52,930 bases of DNA, taken from positions 1 through 52,930 of the forward strand of contig CAJOJI010000003.1 of NCBI GenBank assembly GCA_905234715.1, written 5' to 3'. This DNA is from an uncultured Saccharofermentans sp. (GTDB taxonomy: Bacteria > Bacillota > Clostridia > Saccharofermentanales > Saccharofermentanaceae). The notes under the pieces were generated by a model. That model did not search any database. It was given only the letters and a program-made list of their open reading frames with translations, and was not told the origin of the DNA. Positions within the stretch are counted from its first letter, which is position 1, and every line of letters starts with the position of its first letter. Of the stretch, positions 25,505-35,402 are shown piece by piece. Position numbers and translations under genes: made by a program.

Positions 25505-28159
25505 TTATTTGCTCAAAACCTCTATCCTGTCTGAAAGATTAGCATACATTTCTTCATATTTTGCAAGCTTTGCTCTCTCCTGCTCAACAACTGCAGCAGG
25601 TGCCTTGCTTACAAACGATTCATTTGAAAGCTTGCCGTTAAGACGCTTGATCTCACCGTCGAGACGTGTCTTTTCCTTATCAAGTCTTTCAAGCTCTTTA
25701 GCGATATCAATGAGATCTTCCAAAGGAATGTAGATCTCACCGCCGCCGAAAACTGCAGTAACAGCCGTGGAAGGAATGCCGTCCTTGGACTGCCTTGTCT
25801 CAAGGCTGCTTACAGATGCGAGTCTTTCAAGGAAGCCCTCACCGTCTGTGAACATCTTTGCGATCTTCTCGGAAGACGTAACTACGATGATGTGTGCCTT
25901 GCGCGAAGGAGCAACATCCATATTCTTACGAACGGCTCTGATACCTCTGATAGCATCGATCATTGTATTCATCATCTCTGCGTCCTCAGGGCTGGACAAT
26001 ACCTTGTCTGCCTCAGGCCAGTCGGAGATCATGATGGATTCAGCCTTATCAGCAATAACGAGATTTGAGTAAACCTCTTCAGTGATGAAAGGCATGAAAG
26101 GATGCAGGAGCTTCATTGCCTCGCTCAAAACATAGTTGAGAAGGTAAATAGCATTGTTCCTTGTCTTGCATTCCTTGTCGTAAAGTCTGCTCTTTGTGAT
26201 CTCGATATACCAGTCGCAGAAGTTATCCCAGAGGAAGTCAACGATCTTGCTCAGTGCAACACCGAACTCATAGTTATCGAGATTGAGAGATGCCTCGTTA
26301 ATGAGGTAATGGAGTTCTGTTAAGATCCACTTGTCTTCTGTTGTGAAGAGAGCCTCATCGACCATGTCAGGTGTGAAGTCATCATCTGTGTTCATTACAA
26401 CGAATCTCATGGCATTCCAGATCTTGTTGGAAAGATTGCGTCCCATGAGGATCTTATCTTCCTGGAATCTCTGGTCGTTACCCGGAGCATTACCTGTTAC
26501 GAGTGCGAATCTCAAAGCATCGGCGCCGTTCTGGTCGATGATCTCGAGAGGATCGATACCATTACCCAAAGACTTACTCATCTTACGGCCCTGTGAATCT
26601 CTTACGAGACCGTGGATGAGAACGTCACGGAACGGAACGTCATCCATATGTGCAAGACCTGCAACGATCATTCTGGAAACCCAGAAAGTGATGATGTCGT
26701 AACCTGTAACGAGTGTATCCGTAGGATAGAACTTAGCGAGGTCTTCAGTCTTCTCAGGCCAGCCTAATGTAGAGAAAGGCCAGAGTGCTGATGAGAACCA
26801 TGTATCAAGAGTATCAGGATCCTGACGCATCTCCTTACCGCACTTGGGGCACTTGCATGTCTCATCCTTTGTAACTACGAGCTCGCCGCAGTCATCGCAA
26901 TAGAAAGCAGGGATCCTGTGTCCCCACCAGAGCTGTCTGGAGATACACCAGTCTCTGATGTCTTCCATCCAGTTGAAGTAGTTCTTGGAGAATCTCTCAG
27001 GAACGAATCTGATGGAACCGTCCTTAACCTTCTCGATTGCAGGCTTAGCGAGTTCTTCCATCTTAACGAACCACTGGAGAGATACACGGGGCTCGATCGT
27101 GGTACCGCATCTGTAGCATGTACCTACGTTGTGGGAATAGTCTTCGATCTCTGTGAGGAATCCGCCCTCTTCGAGATCCTTAACGATAGCCTCTCTTGCC
27201 TCGTATCTGTCCATTCCGGCATACTTCGGATAATCTTCTGTGATCTTGGCATCTTCTGTAAGAACAGTGATTACCTCAAGTCCGTGGCGCTGACCTACTT
27301 CGAAGTCGTTAGGGTCATGCGCAGGTGTGATCTTAACGGCACCAGTACCGAACTCGATATCAACATAATCATCTGCAATAACAGGGATCTTGCGGCCTAC
27401 GAGAGGCAGAACGAGCATCTTGCCAACAACGTCCTTATAACGCTCATCCTTGGGGTTAACGGCAACAGCTGTATCGCCCAAAAGTGTTTCAGGTCTTGTT
27501 GTAGCGAGGTCGATATATCCTGAACCGTCTTCGAAAGGATATCTCAGATGCCAGAAGTGACCGGCCTGATCTGCATAATCAACCTCAGCATTGGAAATTG
27601 ATGTAAGGCAGTGAGGGCACCAGTTGATGATCCTCTCACCTCTGTATATCAAGCCCTGATTGTAGTACTTAACGAAAACTTCCTTAACTGCATCAGAGCA
27701 GCCTTCGTCCATTGTGAAACGCTCGTGTGACCAGTCGCATGAAGAACCAATCTTCTTTAACTGTTCAACGATCCTTCCGCCGTACTGCTCTTTCCATGCC
27801 CAAGCTCTTTCAAGGAACTTGTCACGGCCGAGATCATCCTTTGTGATGCCTTCTTTACGCATCTGCTCAACGATCTTAGCCTCTGTAGCGATGGATGCAT
27901 GGTCAGTACCCGGAACCCAAAGAGTCTCGTATCCTGCCATTCTCTTATATCTTGTGAGGGTATCCTGCAATGTGTTATCCAAAGCATGTCCCATGTGGAG
28001 CTGGCCCGTAATGTTCGGCGGGGGCATCACGATAGAGAACTTCTTTCCCTTCTTGCCTGCCTTGGGCTTAAAATACTCGCTGCTTGTCCACTTTTCGTAA
28101 AGCCTGCTTTCAGCTTCATTGGGATCAAAAGCTTTACTGATCGAATCAATTCTTGCCAT
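25505..28159 (-). CDS. valS: Valine--tRNA ligase
   Basis: This class I synthetase has PPPNITGQLHMGHALDNTLQD near residue 47 (HIGH equivalent HMGH) and GRKMSKSLGNGIDPLEII near residue 525. The editing domain and the C-terminal coiled-coil arm (KELERLDKEKTRLDGEIKRLNGKLSNESFVSKAP) are present. The length of 884 aa is normal. A CDDCG/CPKCGKEM cluster provides zinc ligands. The start has a weak GAGAGGA upstream. Only 25 nt separate it from the ROK gene, so there is no T-box leader and expression is probably from an upstream promoter. Confidence 0.97.
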   Translation of the reverse strand: MARIDSISKAFDPNEAESRLYEKWTSSEYFKPKAGKKGKKFSIVMPPPNITGQLHMGHALDNTLQDTLTRYKRMAGYETLWVPGTDHASIATEAKIVEQMRKEGITKDDLGRDKFLERAWAWKEQYGGRIVEQLKKIGSSCDWSHERFTMDEGCSDAVKEVFVKYYNQGLIYRGERIINWCPHCLTSISNAEVDYADQAGHFWHLRYPFEDGSGYIDLATTRPETLLGDTAVAVNPKDERYKDVVGKMLVLPLVGRKIPVIADDYVDIEFGTGAVKITPAHDPNDFEVGQRHGLEVITVLTEDAKITEDYPKYAGMDRYEAREAIVKDLEEGGFLTEIEDYSHNVGTCYRCGTTIEPRVSLQWFVKMEELAKPAIEKVKDGSIRFVPERFSKNYFNWMEDIRDWCISRQLWWGHRIPAFYCDDCGELVVTKDETCKCPKCGKEMRQDPDTLDTWFSSALWPFSTLGWPEKTEDLAKFYPTDTLVTGYDIITFWVSRMIVAGLAHMDDVPFRDVLIHGLVRDSQGRKMSKSLGNGIDPLEIIDQNGADALRFALVTGNAPGNDQRFQEDKILMGRNLSNKIWNAMRFVVMNTDDDFTPDMVDEALFTTEDKWILTELHYLINEASLNLDNYEFGVALSKIVDFLWDNFCDWYIEITKSRLYDKECKTRNNAIYLLNYVLSEAMKLLHPFMPFITEEVYSNLVIADKAESIMISDWPEADKVLSSPEDAEMMNTMIDAIRGIRAVRKNMDVAPSRKAHIIVVTSSEKIAKMFTDGEGFLERLASVSSLETRQSKDGIPSTAVTAVFGGGEIYIPLEDLIDIAKELERLDKEKTRLDGEIKRLNGKLSNESFVSKAPAAVVEQERAKLAKYEEMYANLSDRIEVLSK

Positions 28160-28184
28160 AACTAAATCTGATATCCTCTCTTGC

Positions 28185-29141
28185 TTACTTCTTTATCATT
28201 GAGAGCGCACCATAGAGGATGGAATCATCTCCTAAAGCCGCTTTCTTGAATTCAACTGTTTCTCTGATCGAAGGCATGCAGTATCTGTCAACTTCTGCCA
28301 GGATCTTCTCCATGAAAATGTCGCCAACTGCTTCGATAACGCCGCCGCCATACACGACAACGTCAGGGCTGAATGTATTAACGAGGTTGCCTGAAGCGAT
28401 AGCGAGATAGTGGCATGCACGGTCTACTGCTTCGATTGCAACAGCATCGCCTTCAGCCAAAGCATTCTTAAGCACCTTGGACTTGAACACGCCGCCCTGT
28501 ACTGCTTCAGCCATAGCGGACATTCTGCCTCTGGACACCTGCTGTCTTATGTAAGAAGACATACCCTGTTTGCTTGAGAAAGCCTCAAGGCATCCTCTCT
28601 GACCGCAGTTGCACAAAGGTCCCTCGGGATCGAGGATCATGTGGCCGTACTCTGCTGCCTTAAACTTGTTGCCTGTAAAAAGGTCACCGTTTAGGATGAG
28701 GCCGCCGCCCATGCCTGTACCTACGAAAAGACCGACAACATTCTTGTATCCCTTTGCAGCACCGAACTTATACTCACCGAGAACGCCGACGTTAACGTCG
28801 TTGCCGATATAGAAAGGACAACCGAACTCATCTTCGATCGGCTTTCTGATGTTGTAGTTTCTCCAAGGGAGATTGGGTGAGAAAAGAACAACGCCTGTCT
28901 CCTGATTGATTACGCCGGGAGCGCCTGCAGCGATAGCGTGAATGTCGCTCTTCTTTATACCGGAGTTGCTGATAAGCTCTTTGACCACGCTGATGATGAC
29001 TTCCTCAACGTTCTCAGAAGAATCTCCGCCAGCTTTTGTCTTTTTCTTGAGTCTGTACACGATATCTTTCTTTGAGTTGAATACAACACCAAGCACCTTG
29101 GTACCGCCAATATCAAGACAAAGATTATAAGATTCTGCCAT
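28185..29141 (-). CDS. ROK-family sugar kinase (glucokinase-like)
   Basis: The N-terminus carries LCLDIGGTKVLGVVF, the ATP-binding phosphate-1 motif. A zinc-type CNCGQRGCLEAFSS follows near residue 176, with the preceding EYGHMILDPEGPLC block that is the ROK signature and contains the catalytic region. There is no N-terminal HTH, so it is an enzyme rather than a NagC-type repressor. Glucose is the most frequent substrate in Firmicutes, but N-acetylmannosamine or fructose are possible. AGGAGGG precedes the ATG. It lies between clpX and valS. Confidence 0.92.
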   Translation of the reverse strand: MAESYNLCLDIGGTKVLGVVFNSKKDIVYRLKKKTKAGGDSSENVEEVIISVVKELISNSGIKKSDIHAIAAGAPGVINQETGVVLFSPNLPWRNYNIRKPIEDEFGCPFYIGNDVNVGVLGEYKFGAAKGYKNVVGLFVGTGMGGGLILNGDLFTGNKFKAAEYGHMILDPEGPLCNCGQRGCLEAFSSKQGMSSYIRQQVSRGRMSAMAEAVQGGVFKSKVLKNALAEGDAVAIEAVDRACHYLAIASGNLVNTFSPDVVVYGGGVIEAVGDIFMEKILAEVDRYCMPSIRETVEFKKAALGDDSILYGALSMIKK

Positions 29142-29186
29142 AGCTTATGCCCTCCTTAGTTAATTGATTATTGGTTTATTTGCTTT

Positions 29187-30503
29187 TCAGCTGACGCCTA
29201 ATGCAGCGCCTGCTTCGCCGAAGCTCTTTTCCTGTGTGCCGTTCTTGTAGATAAGCACAGGCTGTTTGCCCTCGACGATAGTCTCTTTCTTGATGATGCA
29301 CTCCTTAACATCCTTCTCGGAAGGAATGTTGTACATGACATCTCTCATTGCTTCTTCGATGATGGATCTCAATCCTCTTGCACCTGTATTCTGTTCAATG
29401 GCTCTGTCGGCGATTGCCCTGATCGCATCTTCCTCGAAAACAAGTTCAACATCATCCATCTTGAGCATCTTCTTGTACTGCTTGATGATTGCGTTCCTGG
29501 GCTCTGTGAGAACTCTGACAAGTGCATCTGCATCAAGCTTATCAAGAGCTACAGTAACAGGAAGACGTCCGATGAACTCAGGGATAAGACCGAACTTCAT
29601 AAGGTCATCAGGCTTAACATCGTGGAAATAGAAACCGCTGTTTCTGTCCTTCTTGGACTGAACTTCAGCACCGAAGCCGTACTGCTTCTGCTCTACTCTC
29701 TGTGCAATGATCTCATCTAATCCGTCGAAAGCGCCGCCTACGATGAAAAGGATGTTTGTTGTATCGATCTTGATGCACTCTTCGTTAGGATGCTTTCTTC
29801 CGCCCTTCGGGGGAACATTTGCAACGGTGCTCTCAAGGATCTTGAGCAAAGCCTGCTGAACGCCCTCACCGCTTACGTCACGTGTAATGGAAACGTTCTC
29901 GGACTTCTTGGTGATCTTATCGATCTCGTCGATGTATACGATACCTGTCTGAGCTCTCTCGATATCGTAATCAGCTGCGATAATAAGCTTTAAAAGAATG
30001 TTCTCTACGTCTTCACCGACATAACCTGCCTGTGTAAGGCTTGTGGCATCGGCAACTGCAAAAGGAACATTGAGGATCCTTGCAAGTGTCTGAGCAAGAA
30101 GAGTCTTACCTGAACCTGTAGGTCCGAGCAAGAGGATATTGCTCTTGGAGATCTCGGTATCGTCAGCCGGAAGATCTGAATAAACTCTCTTGTAGTGGTT
30201 ATAAACGGCAACAGAAAGAGCGATCTTTGCATCATCCTGTCCGATTACATAGGAATCGAGCTTCTCTTTGATCTCATGAGGAGTAACAAGCTTCTTGGGC
30301 TTGATGCTGCGCATCTTGCGCTTCTTATTAACCTTTTCCTCTTCGGCTACGATGCCGTAAGCCGTTCTGATACAGTCAATGCAGATGTAGCAGTTAACAC
30401 CTGAGAAAAGTCTTGGTACCTCATACTCGGATTTGCCGCAGAAAGAGCAGCTTAATACTTCTCTAGAGTCTCCGCCGTAGTTGCCATTCTTAGAATTAGC
30501 CAT
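29187..30503 (-). CDS. clpX: ATP-dependent Clp protease ATP-binding subunit ClpX
   Basis: ClpX unfolds substrates for ClpP. The N-terminal C4 zinc domain uses Cys19, Cys22, Cys41 and Cys44 (CSFCGK, CYICIDC). Walker A is [18 protein letters not shown] near residue 128, Walker B is VYIDEIDK, and the C-terminal small domain has [15 protein letters not shown]. The length of 438 aa is typical. clpP is not adjacent, unlike in many bacteria. AGGAG precedes the start, and a promoter lies about 40 nt further upstream. No CtsR-type repeat was seen there. Confidence 0.97.
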   Translation of the reverse strand: MANSKNGNYGGDSREVLSCSFCGKSEYEVPRLFSGVNCYICIDCIRTAYGIVAEEEKVNKKRKMRSIKPKKLVTPHEIKEKLDSYVIGQDDAKIALSVAVYNHYKRVYSDLPADDTEISKSNILLLGPTGSGKTLLAQTLARILNVPFAVADATSLTQAGYVGEDVENILLKLIIAADYDIERAQTGIVYIDEIDKITKKSENVSITRDVSGEGVQQALLKILESTVANVPPKGGRKHPNEECIKIDTTNILFIVGGAFDGLDEIIAQRVEQKQYGFGAEVQSKKDRNSGFYFHDVKPDDLMKFGLIPEFIGRLPVTVALDKLDADALVRVLTEPRNAIIKQYKKMLKMDDVELVFEEDAIRAIADRAIEQNTGARGLRSIIEEAMRDVMYNIPSEKDVKECIIKKETIVEGKQPVLIYKNGTQEKSFGEAGAALGVS

Positions 30504-30540
30504 TAAAAATCTCCTAAAAAATGATATTTTTAGTCATGAT

Positions 30541-30568
30541 ATTTTATCACTACCTGCCATTTTAACAA
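30541..30568 (-). promoter_or_regulatory. Sigma-A-type promoter of clpX
   Basis: The minus strand has TTGTTA and TAAAAT separated by 16 bases. The -10 ends about 38 nt upstream of the clpX ATG. The flanking gene-free stretch is AT-rich. Confidence 0.55.
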
Positions 30569-30630
30569 ATAATATATATATAAATATTTCAAAATGGTGA
30601 TAATTTAGGCTCAATTAAGAAAACAAAGCG

Positions 30631-31077
30631 TTAAATGGCCGCAGAATCAAGTATGACGGTAAACGGACCATCGTTGATGAGGCCTACCTGCATATCAGCG
30701 CCGAAAACGCCTGTTTCAAGCGTTTTTACCTGGGGTTTGATCTTTTCGGCGATATAGTTATAAAGCTCTTCCGCTCTTTGAGGGCCCATGCTGCCGGTAA
30801 ATGAAGGCCTGTTGCCGTGTTTGCAGTCGGCATACAGCGTAAACTGGGAAACCAGTAAGATCTCACCGTCAATATCGGCAATGCTTAAGTTAGTCTTGCC
30901 GTTGCTGTCTGAGAAAATGCGCATCTTAAGGAGCTTTGTGATCATCTTGTCCGCAACAGCTTCATCGTCTTCCTTGCCGATGCCGCATAATACGAGCATG
31001 CCCTGGCCGATAGAAGCCTTCCTGACGCCCTCGATATCAACTGATGCCTGTTTTACGACCTGAATGCAGAATCTCAT
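30631..31077 (-). CDS. dtd: D-aminoacyl-tRNA deacylase
   Basis: Dtd removes D-amino acids and mischarged glycine from tRNA. The N-terminus MRFCIQVVKQASVDI, the SQFTLYADCKHGNRPSF block near residue 77 and the NDGPFTVILDS C-terminal motif are diagnostic. The length of 148 aa is normal. It follows the small lipoprotein gene by 3 nt and has no obvious ribosome binding site of its own, so it is likely coupled to that gene. The unit is rarA-lipoprotein-dtd. Confidence 0.95.
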   Translation of the reverse strand: MRFCIQVVKQASVDIEGVRKASIGQGMLVLCGIGKEDDEAVADKMITKLLKMRIFSDSNGKTNLSIADIDGEILLVSQFTLYADCKHGNRPSFTGSMGPQRAEELYNYIAEKIKPQVKTLETGVFGADMQVGLINDGPFTVILDSAAI

Positions 31078-31080
31078 AAT

Positions 31081-31620
31081 TTAAAACGCCACGTCTTTCT
31101 GACAGCCTTCGAGCATATACCACGAACCATTCAGTTCGTATACGACATAGTAGAAATCCGCTGTGGCGCTTTCTGTGTCTTTGCTGAAGAAAACGGTAAC
31201 CTTCTGGATCTGTATCCTTCCGACAGAAGAATACTCGAGTCCTGTAAGAAGACAGATGCCGGATCTCATGCTTGCCTCATCGTAACCGTTTGCGATCGTG
31301 TAATCCTTGTATCCCGTAGATGCAGTACCATTAACTACAGCATCGATCTTCATGACGTTTCTGTACTGTGTATAAAGATCGTCACCTGATGATTCACCAA
31401 GCTTATCCAAAAATCCTTCGGGATAGCATTTGTCGAACATTGCCCTGTTATCTGTAAACAAAGACTCAATATAAGCCCTTGCAACATATTCGCCTGATGT
31501 ATTGACCTGGTCCATCGTGACCTGAGGTTCGATCTGAGGGTCCTTGGACTTGCTTCCACAAGCCGTGAATCCGAAAACCAATACAAGTATCAGTGCAATA
31601 GCTGACAACGTCTTACGCAT
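31081..31620 (-). CDS. Small predicted lipoprotein
   Basis: The signal peptide ends LVLVFGFTACGSKSKD, with Cys21 the lipid-attachment site. The mature protein of about 160 residues is mixed alpha/beta, with EYVARAYIESLFTDNRAMF near the N-terminus and a beta-rich C-terminal half ending SWYMLEGCQKD. It resembles the DUF4878/NTF2-like extracellular lipoproteins in general layout, which is a guess from composition and order. GGAGG precedes the ATG, inside the end of rarA, so the genes are coupled. Confidence 0.78.
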   Translation of the reverse strand: MRKTLSAIALILVLVFGFTACGSKSKDPQIEPQVTMDQVNTSGEYVARAYIESLFTDNRAMFDKCYPEGFLDKLGESSGDDLYTQYRNVMKIDAVVNGTASTGYKDYTIANGYDEASMRSGICLLTGLEYSSVGRIQIQKVTVFFSKDTESATADFYYVVYELNGSWYMLEGCQKDVAF

Positions 31621-31621
31621 C

Positions 31622-32920
31622 TTATTCCTCCTGCCCGGTCATCTTCTTAACGTAATCAAGATACTCAATGATCTTGCGCTCATATCCGATGTCCGTAGGT
31701 TCATAGTATTTCTTTCCGAGTGTTTTATCGGTCATGTACTGCTGCTTGGTAATATGGCCCGGGAAGTCGTGCGGATACTTGTATCCGACGGAATAACCAA
31801 GGTCTTCCATACCCTTTGCAGGAGCATTTCGAAGGTGCATTGGAACAACACCCGTATCAGTATTGCTTGCATCATCAAGCGCCTTGTTTATAGCAAGGTA
31901 AGCAGCATTTGACTTAGGTGACGTTGCAACGGTTATGCACGCTTCAGCCAGAGGGATCCTTGCTTCAGGCATTCCGACTGATCTGGCGCACTCATGTGCT
32001 GCAACCGCAACAAGAAGAGCATTCGGATTGGCCATTCCGACGTCTTCTGCAGCGCATATCATTATCCTTCTGGCAAGGAACTCGATATCTTCTCCGGCTG
32101 CCAGAGCCCTGGCAAGGTAAAGTATCGCAGCGTCAGGATCAGAGCCTCTCATGGACTTGATCATAGCGCTTATGTTGTCGTAGTGGTATTCGCCGTCCTT
32201 ATCGAAAAGTACGGTCTTGGTCTGTATGCACTCCTTCATCACTTCATCCGTGATGGTAATTGATCCGTCAGCCGAAGGAGGCGTCGTGATGACTGCAAGT
32301 TCGATGCTGTTAAGAGCCGATCTTGCATCACCGTTGGAAGTCTCTGCGATCTTTATGAGGGTCTCATCGGAGATATTAACGTCCATCGAGCCGAAGCCTC
32401 TCTCTTTGTCATTCAAGGCATTTCTAAGCACCTTAACGATATCCTTGGCTTCAAGCGGTTTTAACTGGCAGACGGTAGATCTCGATACCAGAGCTTTGTT
32501 TACTTCAAAGAACGGATTCTCCGTTGTAGCACCGATCAATACAACAGTCCCGTCTTCCACGAACGGAAGAAGGGCATCCTGCTGCAGTTTATTAAATCTG
32601 TGGATCTCGTCTATGAAAAGGACCGTCTTGCGTCCTTCGGAAAGGAGCGGATTTGAAGCGTCGGATACTATCTTCTTGATGTCTGAAACGCCTGCAGTAA
32701 CCGCATTAAGCTGTTCAAATCTCGACTTGGTCGTATTTGCTATAACACGGGCCAATGCTGTCTTGCCGACTCCCGGAGGACCAAACAAAATGATCGAAGA
32801 CAGACGGTCTGCCTCGATCATTCGTCTCAACATTTTTCCTTTGCCGATAATATGCTCCTGACCCGCATACTCGTCCAATGTCAGAGGTGACATTCTGTAA
32901 GCGAGCGGTTTATCTTCCAT
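31622..32920 (-). CDS. rarA: Replication-associated recombination protein A (MgsA/RarA, AAA+ ATPase)
   Basis: This is a clamp-loader-like ATPase acting at stalled forks. The N-terminal PLAYRMSPLTLDEYAGQEHIIG is characteristic, Walker A is LFGPPGVGKTALARVIA near residue 46 and Walker B is LFIDEIHRFNK. The C-terminal MgsA domain has the RGSDPDAAILYLARALAAGEDIEFLARRIMI and FPGHITKQQYMTDKTLGKKYYEPTD blocks. The length of 432 aa is typical. It heads the rarA-lipoprotein-dtd unit and lies 31 nt after glyA. Confidence 0.95.
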   Translation of the reverse strand: MEDKPLAYRMSPLTLDEYAGQEHIIGKGKMLRRMIEADRLSSIILFGPPGVGKTALARVIANTTKSRFEQLNAVTAGVSDIKKIVSDASNPLLSEGRKTVLFIDEIHRFNKLQQDALLPFVEDGTVVLIGATTENPFFEVNKALVSRSTVCQLKPLEAKDIVKVLRNALNDKERGFGSMDVNISDETLIKIAETSNGDARSALNSIELAVITTPPSADGSITITDEVMKECIQTKTVLFDKDGEYHYDNISAMIKSMRGSDPDAAILYLARALAAGEDIEFLARRIMICAAEDVGMANPNALLVAVAAHECARSVGMPEARIPLAEACITVATSPKSNAAYLAINKALDDASNTDTGVVPMHLRNAPAKGMEDLGYSVGYKYPHDFPGHITKQQYMTDKTLGKKYYEPTDIGYERKIIEYLDYVKKMTGQEE

Positions 32921-32951
32921 AGTATCAGGGCATTAATCTATATCCCGGAGA

Positions 32952-34193
32952 TCAAACGATATCGGGATATACGGGATACTTATCAGTAAGAGCCTTAACT
33001 CTCTTGATAGATTCTTCCTTCTTGTTATCGTAATCGAAGATGCAGTCAGCAATGATGTTTGCAACTTCAACGAAGTCTTCTTCCTTAAAGCCTCTTGCTG
33101 TAGCAGCAGGTGTACCGATACGTACGCCTGATGTAACTGTCGGCTTCTCGGGATCGAAAGGAATTGTATTCTTGTTAGCTGTGATGTTTACATCATCAAG
33201 ACGCTCCTGGAGCATAGCGCCTGTAACTCCTGTGCCTCTCAGGTCGATGAGCATGAGGTGGTTGTCTGTACCGCCTGATACGAGGTTAACGCCTCTTGCA
33301 AGAAGAGCCTCGCTCATAGCCTTAGCGTTCTTAATGATCTGCTCTGCATAAGCTCTGAACTCAGGTGAGAGTGCTTCCTTGAAAGCAACAGCCTTAGCAG
33401 CGATGATGTGCATGAGGGGGCCGCCCTGCTGTCCGGGGAATACTGCGGAATTGATCTTCTTAGCATATTCCTCTTTGCACATGATGATACCGCCACGGGG
33501 TCCTCTCAATGTCTTGTGAGTCGTTGTTGTAACAAAATCAGCATACGGAACCGGATTGGGGTGAAGTCCTGCAGCAACAAGTCCTGCAATGTGAGCCATA
33601 TCTACGAAGAGGTATGCGCCGACTTCATCAGCGATCTCTCTGAACTTCTTGAAATCAATGATTCTCGGATATGCGGAAGCACCTGCAACGATTACCTTAG
33701 GCTTGCACTCAAGTGCCTTGGCACGGATTGCATCGTAGTCGAGCATCTGTGTCTTCTCATCTACCTGGTAGAACTCGGAGTGATATGTTCTGCCGGATAC
33801 GTTGATCTTCATACCGTGTGTTAAGTGACCGCCGTGTGAGAGGTCAAGTCCGAGGATAGTATCACCGGGCTCAAGAATAGCGAAGTAAACTGCTGTATTA
33901 GCCTGAGCGCCTGAGTGAGGCTGAACGTTAACGTGCTCTGCACCGAAAAGCTGCTTAGCTCTGTCGATAGCGAGCTGCTCTACGATATCCACATACTCGC
34001 AGCCGCCGTAATAACGCTTTCCCGGATAACCCTCAGCATACTTGTTTGTGAGCGGTGAACCTGCAGCTTCAAGAACTGCCTCAGAAACCATGTTCTCGGA
34101 TGCGATAAGCTCGATCTTGTTTCTCTGACGTCCGATCTCCTGCATTATTGCGGAATAGACTTCAGAATCCTCAGCCTTAATGTGGTCGTACAT
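32952..34193 (-). CDS. glyA: Serine hydroxymethyltransferase
   Basis: The PLP enzyme converts serine and tetrahydrofolate to glycine and methylene-tetrahydrofolate, the ThyA cofactor. The PLP lysine is in [16 protein letters not shown]. Other marks are [14 protein letters not shown] and [15 protein letters not shown]. The ORF track begins 21 codons too early. ATG 34193 (MYDHIKAED) has AGGAGG eight bases upstream and matches homologues, giving 413 aa. The 156-nt gap upstream is AT-rich and may contain TTGAAC/TATTAC (18-nt spacing), a weak promoter. Confidence 0.96.
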   Translation of the reverse strand: MYDHIKAEDSEVYSAIMQEIGRQRNKIELIASENMVSEAVLEAAGSPLTNKYAEGYPGKRYYGGCEYVDIVEQLAIDRAKQLFGAEHVNVQPHSGAQANTAVYFAILEPGDTILGLDLSHGGHLTHGMKINVSGRTYHSEFYQVDEKTQMLDYDAIRAKALECKPKVIVAGASAYPRIIDFKKFREIADEVGAYLFVDMAHIAGLVAAGLHPNPVPYADFVTTTTHKTLRGPRGGIIMCKEEYAKKINSAVFPGQQGGPLMHIIAAKAVAFKEALSPEFRAYAEQIIKNAKAMSEALLARGVNLVSGGTDNHLMLIDLRGTGVTGAMLQERLDDVNITANKNTIPFDPEKPTVTSGVRIGTPAATARGFKEEDFVEVANIIADCIFDYDNKKEESIKRVKALTDKYPVYPDIV

Positions 34194-34349
34194 ATATAAT
34201 CCTCCTGATGGGGTAATAATCAACGCGTAATATTTTATTATAAGGGTCAAGTTCAATCAAGCCGAAAAGGATATAAAGAAGTATATTTCGTGCATAGATT
34301 TTATCTATGTTTCCGCTTGGTTTTTCGGTAAAAAATCACCTGAGGGACT

Positions 34350-35378
34350 TCAGATCTTGTAGATCTCGTCAGCAGAAGGAGCCGGCATGGGTCTTATGAC
34401 ACCATCAAGACCAATTGTCCTGGCACCTTCAGAGGCATCAGTGAACTCTCCGATGACAGTTGCTCTTATGCCCTGTTCTTCCAAAGCCTTAATGACCTTG
34501 TCAGGTTCAGACGAAGCTATCATAAGCGCACCAGAAGAAATGAGCCTGAACGGATCAAGTCCCAAAGCATCACAAATTGCCTTTGAACAGTCTGTAAAAG
34601 GGACCAGTCTCTGGTCAAGCGTAACACCAACCTTCGAAAAGTCTGCCATCTCAAAAGCAGCGCCCTCTACACCGCCTTCAGTAACGTCATGCATGAGGTT
34701 GACACAGGATCTGGGGAACCCGTCATCTCTTAAGGCGCCTGTCTCTGAAGCCAAAGGACCTAATATGGTTCCTTCCCTTACAACGGAAATAAGGCTGCTG
34801 TATGTCCTGGCCTCTTCGATATACTCATCAGGGACTTTACCCTTCAATTTGTCTGCATGCTCATTAGCGGCAATAAAGCTGCCTTCGATAGCTGCTGTCT
34901 TGGTGATTATAAGCTTATCTCCGGGCTTCGCATGTCCCAAAGGAACAGGGCTTCCCTTTTCAACTACGCCGAACGCAGTGGAAATTACAACGAACCTGTT
35001 TACGCAGTCAGATACTTCCGTATGGCCGCCAACGATGTCTACACCGAGTTTACCGGCCTCACGGCTTGCCTGGTCAACTATGGAACTTATCTCTTCTTCT
35101 GTTGAATCCGGAGGAGCAATAATGACGATGAGAATGCCTGTGGGAGCAACTCCGCAGGCTGCTATGTCATTGCATGAGACATGGATTGCAAGAGTACCGG
35201 ACTCACTTCCGCCTGCAGTAATGGGGTCGGATGAAGTAACCAGAAGATTCTCACCTGTCTTAAGCCATGCGCAGTCAGCACCGATTCCGGCACCTGAGAG
35301 CGTATTGCTGGACAGCTTAGGAAGTCTTGATAAAACAAGAGATTCAAGCTGCTCGTCTGTAAGCTTTCCTATTCTCAA
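34350..35378 (-). CDS. AIR-synthase-related (PurM/HypE-like) protein
   Basis: The fold is that of the PurM/HypE/ThiL/SelD family. Visible blocks are GIGADCAWLKTGENLLVTSSDPI (phosphate/ATP-binding N-domain), SCNDIAACGVAPTGILIVI, and MHDVTEGGVEGAAFEMA near residue 230. The last block is typical of HypE-like proteins, but the carboxy-terminal Cys of true HypE is absent, so it does not make the CN ligand by that route. No hyp genes are nearby. The substrate is unknown. The start is a TTG with AGGAGG five bases upstream, a clear case where the ribosome binding site decides a non-ATG start. It lies upstream of glyA and downstream of thiI. Confidence 0.85.
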   Translation of the reverse strand: MRIGKLTDEQLESLVLSRLPKLSSNTLSGAGIGADCAWLKTGENLLVTSSDPITAGGSESGTLAIHVSCNDIAACGVAPTGILIVIIAPPDSTEEEISSIVDQASREAGKLGVDIVGGHTEVSDCVNRFVVISTAFGVVEKGSPVPLGHAKPGDKLIITKTAAIEGSFIAANEHADKLKGKVPDEYIEEARTYSSLISVVREGTILGPLASETGALRDDGFPRSCVNLMHDVTEGGVEGAAFEMADFSKVGVTLDQRLVPFTDCSKAICDALGLDPFRLISSGALMIASSEPDKVIKALEEQGIRATVIGEFTDASEGARTIGLDGVIRPMPAPSADEIYKI

Positions 35379-35402
35379 AGCTTCCTCCTATGTTCCGCAA
35401 GA

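Noticed and set aside
34194-34349. Glycine or other riboswitch before glyA
   Set aside because: The gap is 156 nt with short AT-rich hairpins such as CATAGAT/ATCTATG only; no aptamer pattern is visible.
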